Of a stretch of DNA of 53,224 nucleotides, positions 23,838 to 31,444 are shown in pieces. Source of the DNA: a virus; IMG/VR virus record IMGVR_UViG_3300009180_005974, positions 1 through 53,224 of that record. One strand, written 5' to 3'. The translations under genes and the position numbers were made by a program. Positions within the stretch are counted from its first letter, which is position 1; each line of letters begins with the position of its first letter. A model generated the notes under the pieces. That model was given only the letters and a program-made list of their open reading frames with translations. It did not search any database and was not told where the DNA came from.

Positions 23838-24598
23838 ACCAGCGTGCTGAACAAGATTGGTTGACCGAGGATTCAATCCGTGAGCACATCAATGCCGGTG
23901 GTACACTGCTCAACAGTGAGCAGGCAAGGGTCCTCCTCGATGAGATCGATAGTCTTCGGAAGGAGTGCTACGAGGCACATCAGGCTGGACTGGACATCGA
24001 CAAAGAGAATGACCAGCTGCGAAAGGAGAACGCCGAGCAGGCCCAGCGAATGAAGGAGATCCTTCTGAAGGCCGAGCGCCTTGAGAAGCTTGTCCCACCT
24101 GAGTCCGAGCGTGGTCCCGGATTCGTTGGGCAGGGAAGCTGGTCTGTCTACGCGGAGAAGGTGGTTGCTGAGAGGGACTATCTCCAGGAAGCACTGAAGC
24201 AAACCCTCTCTGAGAGGGATGACGCTCGCGATGAGCTCAATACCCTCTGTGAGGACATTCGGACTCTGAAGGAAGAATGTGACGATCTCAAAGAGGCGAC
24301 TGGCGATCGTATCCGGGAACTTCTAAAAGAGAACAGTGAGCTTCACAGGGCCAACGCAGGCTTGCAGGAAGAAGTGACACGGTGCGCAAATGTAGTTGGC
24401 AAGAAGGAGCTCGCCAACATCCACTATGGGCACGATGAGTTCCTCGGGATCGATGGCTACGGGCCCTTTAGCCTGAAGCAGGTCAGTAGCGATCGATGGG
24501 AGGTCCAGATGCTGCAGGAGAAGGTGACCCTCTATAACAAGAAGGGACGGCGAGTCCGTGGAAAAGTTGTCGATGGAAATCACGAGGGAGACTGGTAG
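23834..24598 (+). CDS. Coiled-coil protein with C-terminal basic domain
   Basis: A 254-residue protein. About residues 25-185 are nearly continuous coiled coil (KENDQLRKENAEQAQRMKEI, ALKQTLSERDDARDELNTLC, EECDDLKEATGDRIRELLKE) with a break near 85-110. The last 60 residues are a compact domain (HDEFLGIDGYGPFSLKQVSS, KVTLYNKKGRRVRGKVVDG). It closes the ATGA-coupled run. A scaffold or filament role is possible; no family recognised. Confidence 0.55.
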   Translation: MNQRAEQDWLTEDSIREHINAGGTLLNSEQARVLLDEIDSLRKECYEAHQAGLDIDKENDQLRKENAEQAQRMKEILLKAERLEKLVPPESERGPGFVGQGSWSVYAEKVVAERDYLQEALKQTLSERDDARDELNTLCEDIRTLKEECDDLKEATGDRIRELLKENSELHRANAGLQEEVTRCANVVGKKELANIHYGHDEFLGIDGYGPFSLKQVSSDRWEVQMLQEKVTLYNKKGRRVRGKVVDGNHEGDW

Positions 24599-24613
24599 AA
24601 CCTGGAGGGGTAG

Positions 24614-24841
24614 ATGAATTTTTCTGACCAGCAGATCGAAAAGTTTGTGACCATGATTTCTCTTGCAGTTGGATTTCTCCTGCTGATCTGGGTCTGCTCC
24701 GACTCACTGAGCTTCCAGAAGGCATGCGAGGCGAGGTGCAGCGACCAGCCCGCGCTCACACCCGTGATCGATTTTCACGAGCAGTGTCTCTGCGGAGAGG
24801 GAAATGGCAGGTGGAGGCGAGAAGACATTGGAGCCAATTGA
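24614..24841 (+). CDS. Small membrane protein with Cys-rich outer part
   Basis: A 75-residue protein with one membrane helix (FVTMISLAVGFLLLIWVCS, about 11-29) and a C-terminal part with four Cys (CEARC, CLC), probably disulfide-bonded in the periplasm. Ribosome binding site GGAGGGG. It resembles i-spanin or superinfection-type small phage membrane proteins only in size. Function unknown. Confidence 0.55.
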   Translation: MNFSDQQIEKFVTMISLAVGFLLLIWVCSDSLSFQKACEARCSDQPALTPVIDFHEQCLCGEGNGRWRREDIGAN

Positions 24842-25001
24842 GAAGGTGATCGAGCGGTGCCGGCACAGGATCGACCACTCGCTGGACGTGAATGCGGGAG
24901 ACATCATCCGGCTCATCGAGGAGATCGAGCACCACGCGCACGAGCACAAGAAGATGACGCTGGCAGTCCCGCTGTGGAGTGGTCTCGGAAACGGAGACTG
25001 A
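24804..25001 (+). CDS. Small His-rich helical protein
   Basis: A 65-residue protein starting inside the upstream gene. IIRLIEEIEHHAHEHKKM carries five His in a short helix, a possible metal site. Function unknown. Confidence 0.45.
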   Translation: MAGGGEKTLEPIEKVIERCRHRIDHSLDVNAGDIIRLIEEIEHHAHEHKKMTLAVPLWSGLGNGD

Positions 25002-25015
25002 ACATACTTACTGTC

Positions 25016-25090
25016 ATGTTTGGAAACTTCTCATTTGAGCTCCTGAGGGCTCTCGAACGGATATGGTCGAAGAGAGATGGCACCAGGTAG
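25016..25090 (+). CDS. Possible 24-residue peptide
   Basis: ATG 25016 opens a 24-codon frame, MFGNFSFELLRALERIWSKR and four more residues, overlapping the next gene start. ATACTTACTG just upstream recalls the GATANTTA motif. It has an amphipathic-helix pattern, but at this length it may be chance. Confidence 0.25.
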   Translation: MFGNFSFELLRALERIWSKRDGTR

Positions 25091-25328
25091 TCTCGTAAAG
25101 TTCCACTGGTCCATGCTGTTACCGCGTGGCTTCATGATAGTCATAAGCACCGAGCTTGTCGAGGTCTCCACAGGAGAGGGCAGTGGCGTGTACTGGGAGA
25201 ACAGGTCAGAGGTGCTCAATGACGGTCGGGTCGAGACCTATCCGACCGACTGGCTAGAGCTGGTGTCGGAAGACACTCAGATTGATTCTGGGAAGGTCCA
25301 GTCAGCGATGAGTGTTTCCACATCTTGA
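25077..25328 (+). CDS. Small SH3-like barrel protein, GDLV family
   Basis: An 83-residue protein beginning MAPGSLVKFHWSM, then FMIVISTELVEVSTGEGSG and RVETYPTDWLELVSED. The N-terminal PGSLVKF and the closing W-LELVSE strand place it with the MKPGDLV family. Function unknown. Confidence 0.55.
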   Translation: MAPGSLVKFHWSMLLPRGFMIVISTELVEVSTGEGSGVYWENRSEVLNDGRVETYPTDWLELVSEDTQIDSGKVQSAMSVSTS

Positions 25329-25389
25329 TGTAGCTCTGTACATCTGAGAGCATCTGAGTATACATACTGTTGAGGTTAACGGAGGCCCA

Positions 25390-26538
25390 ATGGTGTTATT
25401 CTTACTCACGGTCGCATGCATGGACAATACGATCACTTCCATCAAGGATCCACCCACTGATGGCGCACCGCGTATTCAGGTCGACCCCAGCCCTGTCGAC
25501 TTTGGGATCGTCCCAGCCGGTGAGAGCTCGGCGCAGATCATCACCATGTCATCGCTCGGAGACGCAAACCTCAACGTGACCGCAATGCAGATCGGCAACG
25601 GACGTGAGACATTCACTCTCCTCGAGCCCATTGTCGGTTCTTTCGAACCTGATTCCTTCGCTGAGCTCACGATCACATACACCTCCGATGGGAGCGAGAC
25701 AACCGGTGACCTTCAGATTCTTTCTAACGATCCTGCTAGTCCTAACCTTACTGTGCCTCTGCTAGCCGGTGCGGAGGTCATAGTCGACACCGGAGACACT
25801 GGGGACACCGCGCCTCCACTCTCCCAGCCAGTTGCGGTATGCTCGGTCGATCCCACGTCCGTCCTCGCCATCCATGAGTCAGCGGACTGGATTGGCAGCG
25901 CCTCGTACGATGACGGATCGATCGTCTCATACGACTGGACTCTCATCTCTGAGCCGGCTGGTGCCACCTCCACAATGCCTGGTGGCACCGCAAATCGTCG
26001 GGGTTTCACTCCGGACGTAGCAGGCGAGTACGTCGGCCAGCTGGTGGTCACTGATAACGACGGTCTCGTCTCTGAGCCCTGCCTCGCGACCCTGGAGGCG
26101 ACAGCCGGTGACGGGCTCTGGGTGGAGATGTTCTGGACATACTCCGGCGATGACATGGACCTCCACCTCCTCGATGATGGCGGCGTCCTGACAACTGATT
26201 CTGACTGTTACTATGCGAATTGCACTTGGGGCGGACTCAACTGGGGGGCTGGTGGTCCAACGGATGATCCCATCCTCGACCTCGATGACATCCCGGGAAC
26301 TGGTCCGGAGAATATCAATATCGACTCTCCCGCACGTGGGACGTACACTGTCTATGTCCATGACTACCCTGGTTCCGTCTACTCGGGACGCAATGATGTC
26401 ACTGTGAACGTCTACCTCGGTGGTGTCATGGTGTGGACTGATACGCGTAACGTCAACTCCGAAGGCTGCTATGAGCCATTTGTCGAAGTTGACGTTCCGG
26501 GCGGCTCCACTACGAGCCTCTCTGGTGCCTGCCGCTAG
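25390..26538 (+). CDS. Myxococcota-style secreted lipoprotein
   Basis: A 382-residue protein. A short hydrophobic start, MVLFLLTVACMDN, contains a lipobox-like TVAC, though without the usual basic N-terminus; CGGAGG precedes it. A domain of the choice-of-anchor/ASH type follows (VDPSPVDFGIVPAGESSAQI and LQILSNDPASPNLTVPL), then a DTGDTGDT linker, a PKD-like domain (GSASYDDGSIVSYDWTLIS) and a C-terminal domain with DMDLHLLDDGG, CYYANCTWGG and GTGPENINIDSP. That last domain and the DTGD linker are typical, in my experience, of Myxococcota surface lipoproteins. It is probably exposed on the host outer membrane. It stands at the end of a plus-strand unit, convergent with the next gene. Confidence 0.75.
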   Translation: MVLFLLTVACMDNTITSIKDPPTDGAPRIQVDPSPVDFGIVPAGESSAQIITMSSLGDANLNVTAMQIGNGRETFTLLEPIVGSFEPDSFAELTITYTSDGSETTGDLQILSNDPASPNLTVPLLAGAEVIVDTGDTGDTAPPLSQPVAVCSVDPTSVLAIHESADWIGSASYDDGSIVSYDWTLISEPAGATSTMPGGTANRRGFTPDVAGEYVGQLVVTDNDGLVSEPCLATLEATAGDGLWVEMFWTYSGDDMDLHLLDDGGVLTTDSDCYYANCTWGGLNWGAGGPTDDPILDLDDIPGTGPENINIDSPARGTYTVYVHDYPGSVYSGRNDVTVNVYLGGVMVWTDTRNVNSEGCYEPFVEVDVPGGSTTSLSGACR

Positions 26539-26553
26539 GACTAGAGCAGTCCT
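26537..26553. terminator. Small hairpin between convergent genes
   Basis: AGGACT-agagc-AGTCCT is a perfect 6-bp stem at the meeting point of two convergent genes that are only 2 bp apart. No T-run follows on either strand, so a weak bidirectional terminator is only possible, not shown. Confidence 0.3.
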
Positions 26554-29066
26554 GCCAGCTTCGACCAGCGCTCGATGATGAGGTTCTCAGAACCCGCATC
26601 GAGCGCTTCATTCTTTTTCGGCTTAGATACCGCCATACCCATGTCGACTATGAACTGCCTCAGCTCCTTCTTCTTCGCGTCATCCTTAATCTTGCTCAAG
26701 ATGGACTTGTAGGCTTCTATTTTTGGCGCAGACTCGGGCTTCTTGGAGTATATTGCCAACAACTTCTTTATGTCATCTTCTGACATCTGGAACTGTGTTG
26801 CCAGCTTTTCGTGCGCCTTGTTGCTGAAGGTGAGGATGACGTTACCACTCTTTGCCTTCTTGCGAAGGGCATTGAGTCCCTGCTGGACATCGCCGTCCTT
26901 CGATGTAGCCCTGAGATCGAAGTCGTCGTCAGTGAGCTTCATGGTGTCTTTTATTACGTCATCTTCTCTTGTGGAGACGCCCGATGGGAGCGGCAAGTTC
27001 TTCGGATCATTCTTGAACTTCTTCTTGAGCTCCTTGTAGGTCTTGCTCTTCTTGGCGTCTGCGCCAGCGACTCTTACATCTGCAGACTCATCGGTGGATT
27101 CGAATAGCACTGATGCGAGAGACGGCATCTTCCAATCTTTGATCGAAACCACTGATACTGCCCCCTTGCCAGGCTCTGTCGAGCTTCCTCTGGACTTCTT
27201 GCGCTTGTCTGTAACTTCAAACTCTAGACCCTCCAGATCCTTTGCGGACTTGCCATCTGCCATCTGGACTCCCGCCTTACCCGGAGGAGACTCGAGGTAT
27301 GCAATAACCTCTTTCTTTGTCTCCTCCTTATCGTTAAGCGGTATCTCTTCTAGGGTGTAGGCTTTGGGAATCTCAAATCCTTGAGACGCAACGACATCTT
27401 TTGGTACTGATACCATTGTGTTTGTATTGTCGAGAGTTACCAGGACTTTCCCTGCCTGAGGCGGGTCGACTTCTGGAGGATTGTCAGGAATCGTGGTAGC
27501 TCCCTTCACCTCGTCGGGCTTAATGTCCTTGAACAGGTCGACGGCTGCCTGGAAGTAAGTAGTTCTGCTGTTCTTTGCGCCGTAGTCTCTGAGAGCCTTG
27601 ATCGAGGCGGCGGCGGCGATTAGTCCAGCGCCAATTCCTACTCCCCACGGACCGAGCGCCGTGATCTTGGCACCAAGCGCTGTTTGAGTCAGCACCTTAG
27701 ATCCCGCAGACTTAATGACCTCTTGAACAGGCTTCATCACCAGTCCCTTTAGTTGGGCGCCTGACTTGACCCAGACAAGATCCCCAATCTTCTTGCCTGT
27801 GCCTGTTCCGGTGTGCCCAAGAAGGTCCATCATCGTTTTTCCATAAGCGTTTGGATTGTCCTTGAGCTTCATGAGCATCTCAGCAGTCTTTTGCCCACCC
27901 ATCAGGAACGGAGGATCACCGCTGGTGTATGCCTGGACGCCCTTGGAAAAATCTCCACCGCCAGCCATGGCAATCTTCTTGACGACGTCTGACATCGGAG
28001 ATGCGCCCGTGATGTTTGGTCCTCCGGGTGTGAGATTGTTCATGCTCCACATCCAGCCCTGGCCGTCTTTCACTGTTCCTAGAGTTTCTTCCACAAACTT
28101 TGTGGTGTTCTGGACAATTTCCGTTGGCGGCGATTCTTTCATTACCGAGGTGAGCTTGATGAACCAGTCAGACTGCGCAAGAAGTCCAGCTGCAATTCCT
28201 CCAAGTCCAAGGGCGGCTAATATTCCTGGTGCAAGGTTGCTCTCAAGACCCTTCATGCCTGAGGTCTTTCTGCCCTCCGCACCTATGTCATCATCCTCAC
28301 CCGCCTCAAGAAGCAGGGCCTCAACCAGCGTTGGAACCCTACGAGTGCGGCTCTCGAGATTGTAAGTGTACCTGTCCTTGAGTTCCCTGTCGAAGAACTG
28401 CATCGCCTGGCGAAGCTTCTTGATGATTGCGTTAGCGTCTTCGACGCTGAGCTTTGGTGCAACGCCCTGGGGTGGCGGAGTTCCATCCGTCGTGCCGGCA
28501 CCGGCGGCGGTCCTGACCGACTGATAGAACTGGTCGAACTTGGCCATCGCATCTGTGAATTCCTTGACGCTACCGCCGTTGGGCCATTCCTCGATCATAC
28601 CCTTGATCTGGTCGACCAATGTCTTCAGAGTAGTCTGACCCAGCTTTGCAAACACTTCCTGGTTCTCTTCGGTAGCATCAATGTAGGCCTGACGATACTT
28701 TGCCGTCTCCTTCTCGCCTCCACCCCCGAAGATCCACCAGTTTCTCGACTTCACACCGCCGAATGCCTTACCGAAAGTCTTGGCGAGCCCGCCTCCGAGC
28801 ATGTCTTTGAGTCCACCGAAGAAACCTTCGTTTAGACGGGCAGCAGACTCAGCAAGGAGCACGTCATTCTTGTTCACGTGCGCTCTGAAGCACGCTTCAG
28901 AGACCAGAGACTTCCTGCCATCTAGGTGCTCGCTGAGAAACTCTGCTGCGACCTGGGTCCAGATGTGGCGCTCAGTCTCGTTCTCCCAGCGGTAATCTGC
29001 GCCCTCTCTGATAAGCTGCGCCAGCTGGTCAATCCTCTGCTCTCTCGCTGCCGGTGACATTCTCAT
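26541..29066 (-). CDS. Large virion-type internal protein
   Basis: An 841-residue protein. The N-terminus has LAQLIREGADY with an I-R-E site near residue 20. The middle is helical with two hydrophobic stretches (APGILAALGLGGIAAGLLAQ near 275-295 and WGVGIGAGLIAAAASIKAL near 470-490). The rest is Lys/Asp-rich. The last residues, NLIIERWSKLAGLL, share ERW-KLAGL with an internal box of 6824-8752. The size, membrane-active segments and head-type motifs suggest an internal virion protein, perhaps one that helps DNA pass the host membrane. No enzymatic motif is visible. GATACTTA (reverse of 29091-29098) lies upstream. Confidence 0.55.
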   Translation of the reverse strand: MRMSPAAREQRIDQLAQLIREGADYRWENETERHIWTQVAAEFLSEHLDGRKSLVSEACFRAHVNKNDVLLAESAARLNEGFFGGLKDMLGGGLAKTFGKAFGGVKSRNWWIFGGGGEKETAKYRQAYIDATEENQEVFAKLGQTTLKTLVDQIKGMIEEWPNGGSVKEFTDAMAKFDQFYQSVRTAAGAGTTDGTPPPQGVAPKLSVEDANAIIKKLRQAMQFFDRELKDRYTYNLESRTRRVPTLVEALLLEAGEDDDIGAEGRKTSGMKGLESNLAPGILAALGLGGIAAGLLAQSDWFIKLTSVMKESPPTEIVQNTTKFVEETLGTVKDGQGWMWSMNNLTPGGPNITGASPMSDVVKKIAMAGGGDFSKGVQAYTSGDPPFLMGGQKTAEMLMKLKDNPNAYGKTMMDLLGHTGTGTGKKIGDLVWVKSGAQLKGLVMKPVQEVIKSAGSKVLTQTALGAKITALGPWGVGIGAGLIAAAASIKALRDYGAKNSRTTYFQAAVDLFKDIKPDEVKGATTIPDNPPEVDPPQAGKVLVTLDNTNTMVSVPKDVVASQGFEIPKAYTLEEIPLNDKEETKKEVIAYLESPPGKAGVQMADGKSAKDLEGLEFEVTDKRKKSRGSSTEPGKGAVSVVSIKDWKMPSLASVLFESTDESADVRVAGADAKKSKTYKELKKKFKNDPKNLPLPSGVSTREDDVIKDTMKLTDDDFDLRATSKDGDVQQGLNALRKKAKSGNVILTFSNKAHEKLATQFQMSEDDIKKLLAIYSKKPESAPKIEAYKSILSKIKDDAKKKELRQFIVDMGMAVSKPKKNEALDAGSENLIIERWSKLAGLL

Positions 29067-29090
29067 ATTCCAAGTACTCCGCGACCTTTG

Positions 29091-29098
29091 TAAGTATC
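29091..29098 (-). promoter_or_regulatory. Candidate late-type promoter motif GATACTTA
   Basis: On the minus strand GATACTTA lies 25 bp before the start of the 841-residue virion-type gene. Identical octamers occur at 35529-35536 and 43679-43686 on the plus strand. Function inferred from recurrence only. Confidence 0.35.
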
Positions 29099-29134
29099 AG
29101 TCAAAACATAAAAGTGCTTCAGAGGGCGGTAAAG

Positions 29135-29163
29135 TTGTTCCCACTGAGGGTGCGATGTATTAT
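29135..29163 (+). promoter_or_regulatory. Sigma70-like promoter
   Basis: TTGTTC (29135-29140) and TATTAT (29158-29163) with a 17-bp spacer lie 26 bp before the next ATG in a divergent gap. Confidence 0.5.
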
Positions 29164-29188
29164 ATTCGATCTACGGAGAGGAAAAGCG

Positions 29189-29629
29189 ATGAGCTACGAT
29201 CCCCACCACGACTGGCAGCGGAAGTTCCTCGCGACGACCCTTCAGGTCGCGCTGCACACGGCTGGCTTCCAGAAGCTCCCCAAGTCCCACGAGGCCGAGG
29301 AGGAGATCTGGTCCCGCCCAGTTGAAGACACGCCCTTCTTCATCCAGGTCTACACCTCGATCCAGGGTGACCAGGTCCGCGATTCTGGCGCCGATGCGAT
29401 CCGCGTGGTAGGCCTCTACGAGAACTCCAAGGGCAAGCGCGGACTGATCTCGAACACCCGGGTCAATCGCACCGGCGAGATCGAGGCGATCAAGGACCGC
29501 ATGATCGAGCGCGCTCGGGAGACCTGGAAGCGCTGCCGTGAGGGTCAGGCCTGCAACCGGTGCGGCGCCCCGATGCTCCGCTCCAAGAGCGATAAGCTCT
29601 ACTGCGCCGAAATCTGCTGGAAGAACTAA
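29189..29629 (+). CDS. Unknown protein with C-terminal zinc-binding motif
   Basis: A 146-residue protein from ATG 29189 after GGAGAGG. The N-terminal part has an alpha/beta pattern (DTPFFIQVYTSIQGD, ADAIRVVGLYENSKG). The C-terminus ACNRCGAPM and LYCAEICW gives a four-Cys zinc-finger-like site. High GC at third positions like the other sigma70-promoted genes. Function unknown. Confidence 0.6.
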   Translation: MSYDPHHDWQRKFLATTLQVALHTAGFQKLPKSHEAEEEIWSRPVEDTPFFIQVYTSIQGDQVRDSGADAIRVVGLYENSKGKRGLISNTRVNRTGEIEAIKDRMIERARETWKRCREGQACNRCGAPMLRSKSDKLYCAEICWKN

Positions 29630-29630
29630 G

Positions 29631-29900
29631 ATGCTGAGCAAGGGTGATCTGGTCCAATTCCTGTATAGAACGGGAGGCTGGACTACTGAGCAGCGTCTGG
29701 TCTTAGTCACAGTGCTTGAGTATGAGCCAGATGTGCTGGGTGGAACCAGCATCCACTCCTACAGGGACCCTAACTCTGATAAAATCGTCTCCTACATCTC
29801 AACAGAACCAAAGCGTGGTCGTGCCCTGATTATGTCAACTGAGTTCGAGCTAACGACATGGTGCGACGAGGCCAACCTAATCAAGGTTGAACTTTCGTAG
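29631..29900 (+). CDS. Small SH3-like barrel protein, GDLV family
   Basis: An 89-residue protein beginning MLSKGDLVQFLYRTGG, followed by LVLVTVLEYEPD and a closing TWCDEANLIKVEL. Another member of the GDLV family, here well away from the main cluster. Confidence 0.6.
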   Translation: MLSKGDLVQFLYRTGGWTTEQRLVLVTVLEYEPDVLGGTSIHSYRDPNSDKIVSYISTEPKRGRALIMSTEFELTTWCDEANLIKVELS

Positions 29901-29907
29901 CCCGCCT

Positions 29908-29915
29908 AATACTTA
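29908..29915 (+). promoter_or_regulatory. Candidate late-type promoter motif AATACTTA
   Basis: AATACTTA, one base off GATACTTA, lies 14 bp before the ATG of a leader-bearing virion-type gene. Evidence is recurrence and position only. Confidence 0.3.
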
Positions 29916-29929
29916 ATGGCGAGGATACT

Positions 29930-30535
29930 ATGAGAGTTAGAATAAGCACACTCCGCAGTTTTGTCAGGAAAGCTCTTCGTGAGCATGCTGAGGGCCAACA
30001 GGGCCGGGACTTCGACCACTCGCCTGGATACTCAGGTGATGCTGACATGGCCCGTACACAGCTGAAGAACATCGCAGCGAGGGCAACAAAGCTCCACGAC
30101 GCGCTTGAGGATGGCGATGACTTGCCAGCTTGGGTTCTCAGCAAGATGGCTGTCGCCGACTCATACATGACGAGCCTGTCAGACTACCTCCATGGCGAGA
30201 TCGATCGAAGCGGTGGTGATGCAGACTACTCTTCCGAGTATGGCGATGATGACATGGAATCTGACGAGATGGACTCTGGCGACATGTCAAGCATGCTATC
30301 TTCGCTCATGAGTGGTGAGGGCATGGAAGACATGGACGATGACTCCGATGATTCCATGGACTATGAGGACTCCGAGGAAGACACGGAAGACCCAGACACC
30401 GGTGAGTACGAAATCAGTGACTATGATGACGCCGAGGATTCGGAAGAAGACTACGAGGAAGAAGACGAAGACGCTGAAGAGCCAGAGGAAGAGGAAGATG
30501 GGCAGGAAGGACCTCCCGCGGTGGACTCAAGATGA
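29930..30535 (+). CDS. Leader-bearing, extremely acidic candidate capsid-internal protein
   Basis: A 201-residue protein. The leader MRVRISTLRSFVRKALREHA ends in L-R-E18. A helical core follows (QLKNIAARATKLHDALEDGD, LPAWVLSKMAVADSYMTSL), a motif I recall from structural proteins of T4-like phages. From about residue 100 the chain is almost only Asp, Glu, Ser and Met, ending EEDEDAEEPEEEEDGQ. Acidic internal head proteins may buffer packaged DNA or bind basic partners. The next gene starts within its last codons (ATGA). Confidence 0.65.
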   Translation: MRVRISTLRSFVRKALREHAEGQQGRDFDHSPGYSGDADMARTQLKNIAARATKLHDALEDGDDLPAWVLSKMAVADSYMTSLSDYLHGEIDRSGGDADYSSEYGDDDMESDEMDSGDMSSMLSSLMSGEGMEDMDDDSDDSMDYEDSEEDTEDPDTGEYEISDYDDAEDSEEDYEEEDEDAEEPEEEEDGQEGPPAVDSR

Positions 30536-30729
30536 GGGTCACCGTACGTCAGCTCCGTAAGATCATCCGCGAAGCTCTCAGCCAGGAGCACTCTGGCGAG
30601 GCGACACCAATCGAGGTCGACCACCCCTCCGATGTCGAAGCAGAGGAAGATTTGTGGGCAGGCGGAGACAACCTTGCCATGCCGATCAAGAGGATTAAGG
30701 AAGGCATCAGGCGTTTACGCCAGCGCTGA
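30532..30729 (+). CDS. Small leader-bearing protein
   Basis: A 65-residue protein. The leader MRVTVRQLRKIIREALSQE contains I-R-E14 before Ala, a good gp21-type site. The remainder has an acidic middle (DHPSDVEAEEDLWAGGDN) and a basic helix at the end (PIKRIKEGIRRLRQR). If cut at Glu14 the mature protein is about 51 residues. Confidence 0.6.
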   Translation: MRVTVRQLRKIIREALSQEHSGEATPIEVDHPSDVEAEEDLWAGGDNLAMPIKRIKEGIRRLRQR

Positions 30730-30747
30730 GGTTTTTAAACTTGACTG

Positions 30748-31197
30748 ATGTTCAAGGAAAAACAGAAGCCAGGATCGTACTTCATACGCGACGTCGAGAT
30801 CCGTAGGTCAACAATCCACGGTCTCGGAGTTTTTGCGACCAAAGACCTTCCTGAGCACTACTGCGTCGAGGTCTCGCCAACGATCGCGTTCGGTCGCTCG
30901 ATCCTCAAGGAGTACATGGTTGAGCATGAGTCTCGGCACATACTCCACGACTACGTCTTCATGCACAAGGATGGGATTGCGCTGGTGGCGCTGGGCTGGG
31001 CGAGCATCTACAACCACAACCACGAGCCAAATGCATTCTGGAAGTACGAGAGCACAGGTGAGGACACCTACTCCATCCAGATCTGGACCAGAAAGCCAAT
31101 TGCGGCAGGTGAAGAGGTGCTCATCAAGTACTCTCCCGACTCTGGAATGCTGTGGTTTGATGACGGATTTGTTGCGAGAAAGCTCAGCGACGTCTAG
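30748..31197 (+). CDS. SET-domain protein lysine methyltransferase
   Basis: A 149-residue stand-alone SET domain. It has the N-terminal STIHGLGVFA (21-30), the cofactor/knot motif SIYNHNHEPNA (86-96) and AAGEEVLIKYSP (119-130), all in the order of the family, with the Tyr128 expected for catalysis. Small viral SET proteins (for example chlorovirus vSET) methylate histone or other basic-protein lysines using SAM. There is no post-SET Cys cluster. Possible targets include the Hc1-like protein at 43106-43303 or host proteins. The window also encodes metK and ahcY, which would supply SAM and remove its product. Confidence 0.8.
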   Translation: MFKEKQKPGSYFIRDVEIRRSTIHGLGVFATKDLPEHYCVEVSPTIAFGRSILKEYMVEHESRHILHDYVFMHKDGIALVALGWASIYNHNHEPNAFWKYESTGEDTYSIQIWTRKPIAAGEEVLIKYSPDSGMLWFDDGFVARKLSDV

Positions 31198-31214
31198 TTA
31201 GTATCGAGGACTCG

Positions 31215-31361
31215 ATGGACCAACAGAAAGCCTACCTGATCAAGAAGATCACCCTCCTGCTATCCCAGTGCAAGTTCATGTTCACTGACCCTCAGTCAGT
31301 CAGCGCGATAATCCAGATAGAGAAGCTCATGAAGTACCTCATCGTCGAGGCGAAAAAATAG
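31215..31361 (+). CDS. Small helical unknown protein
   Basis: A 48-residue protein, MDQQKAYLIKKITLLLSQCK then AIIQIEKLMKYLIVEAKK, two amphipathic helices. A weak GAGG precedes the ATG. Function unknown. Confidence 0.5.
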   Translation: MDQQKAYLIKKITLLLSQCKFMFTDPQSVSAIIQIEKLMKYLIVEAKK

Positions 31362-31444
31362 TTCTCTCAGGCCGTTTTCTTATGAGCATTGGTGCTTATC
31401 TTCTTCACACGGCAACGACGCCGTAGATCAAAAGGAGAGAAAAC

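Noticed and set aside
25016-25090. A confident 24-residue gene
   Set aside because: Too short to distinguish from chance; listed only at low confidence.
26537-26553. A firm bidirectional terminator
   Set aside because: The stem is only 6 bp and there is no T-run on either side.
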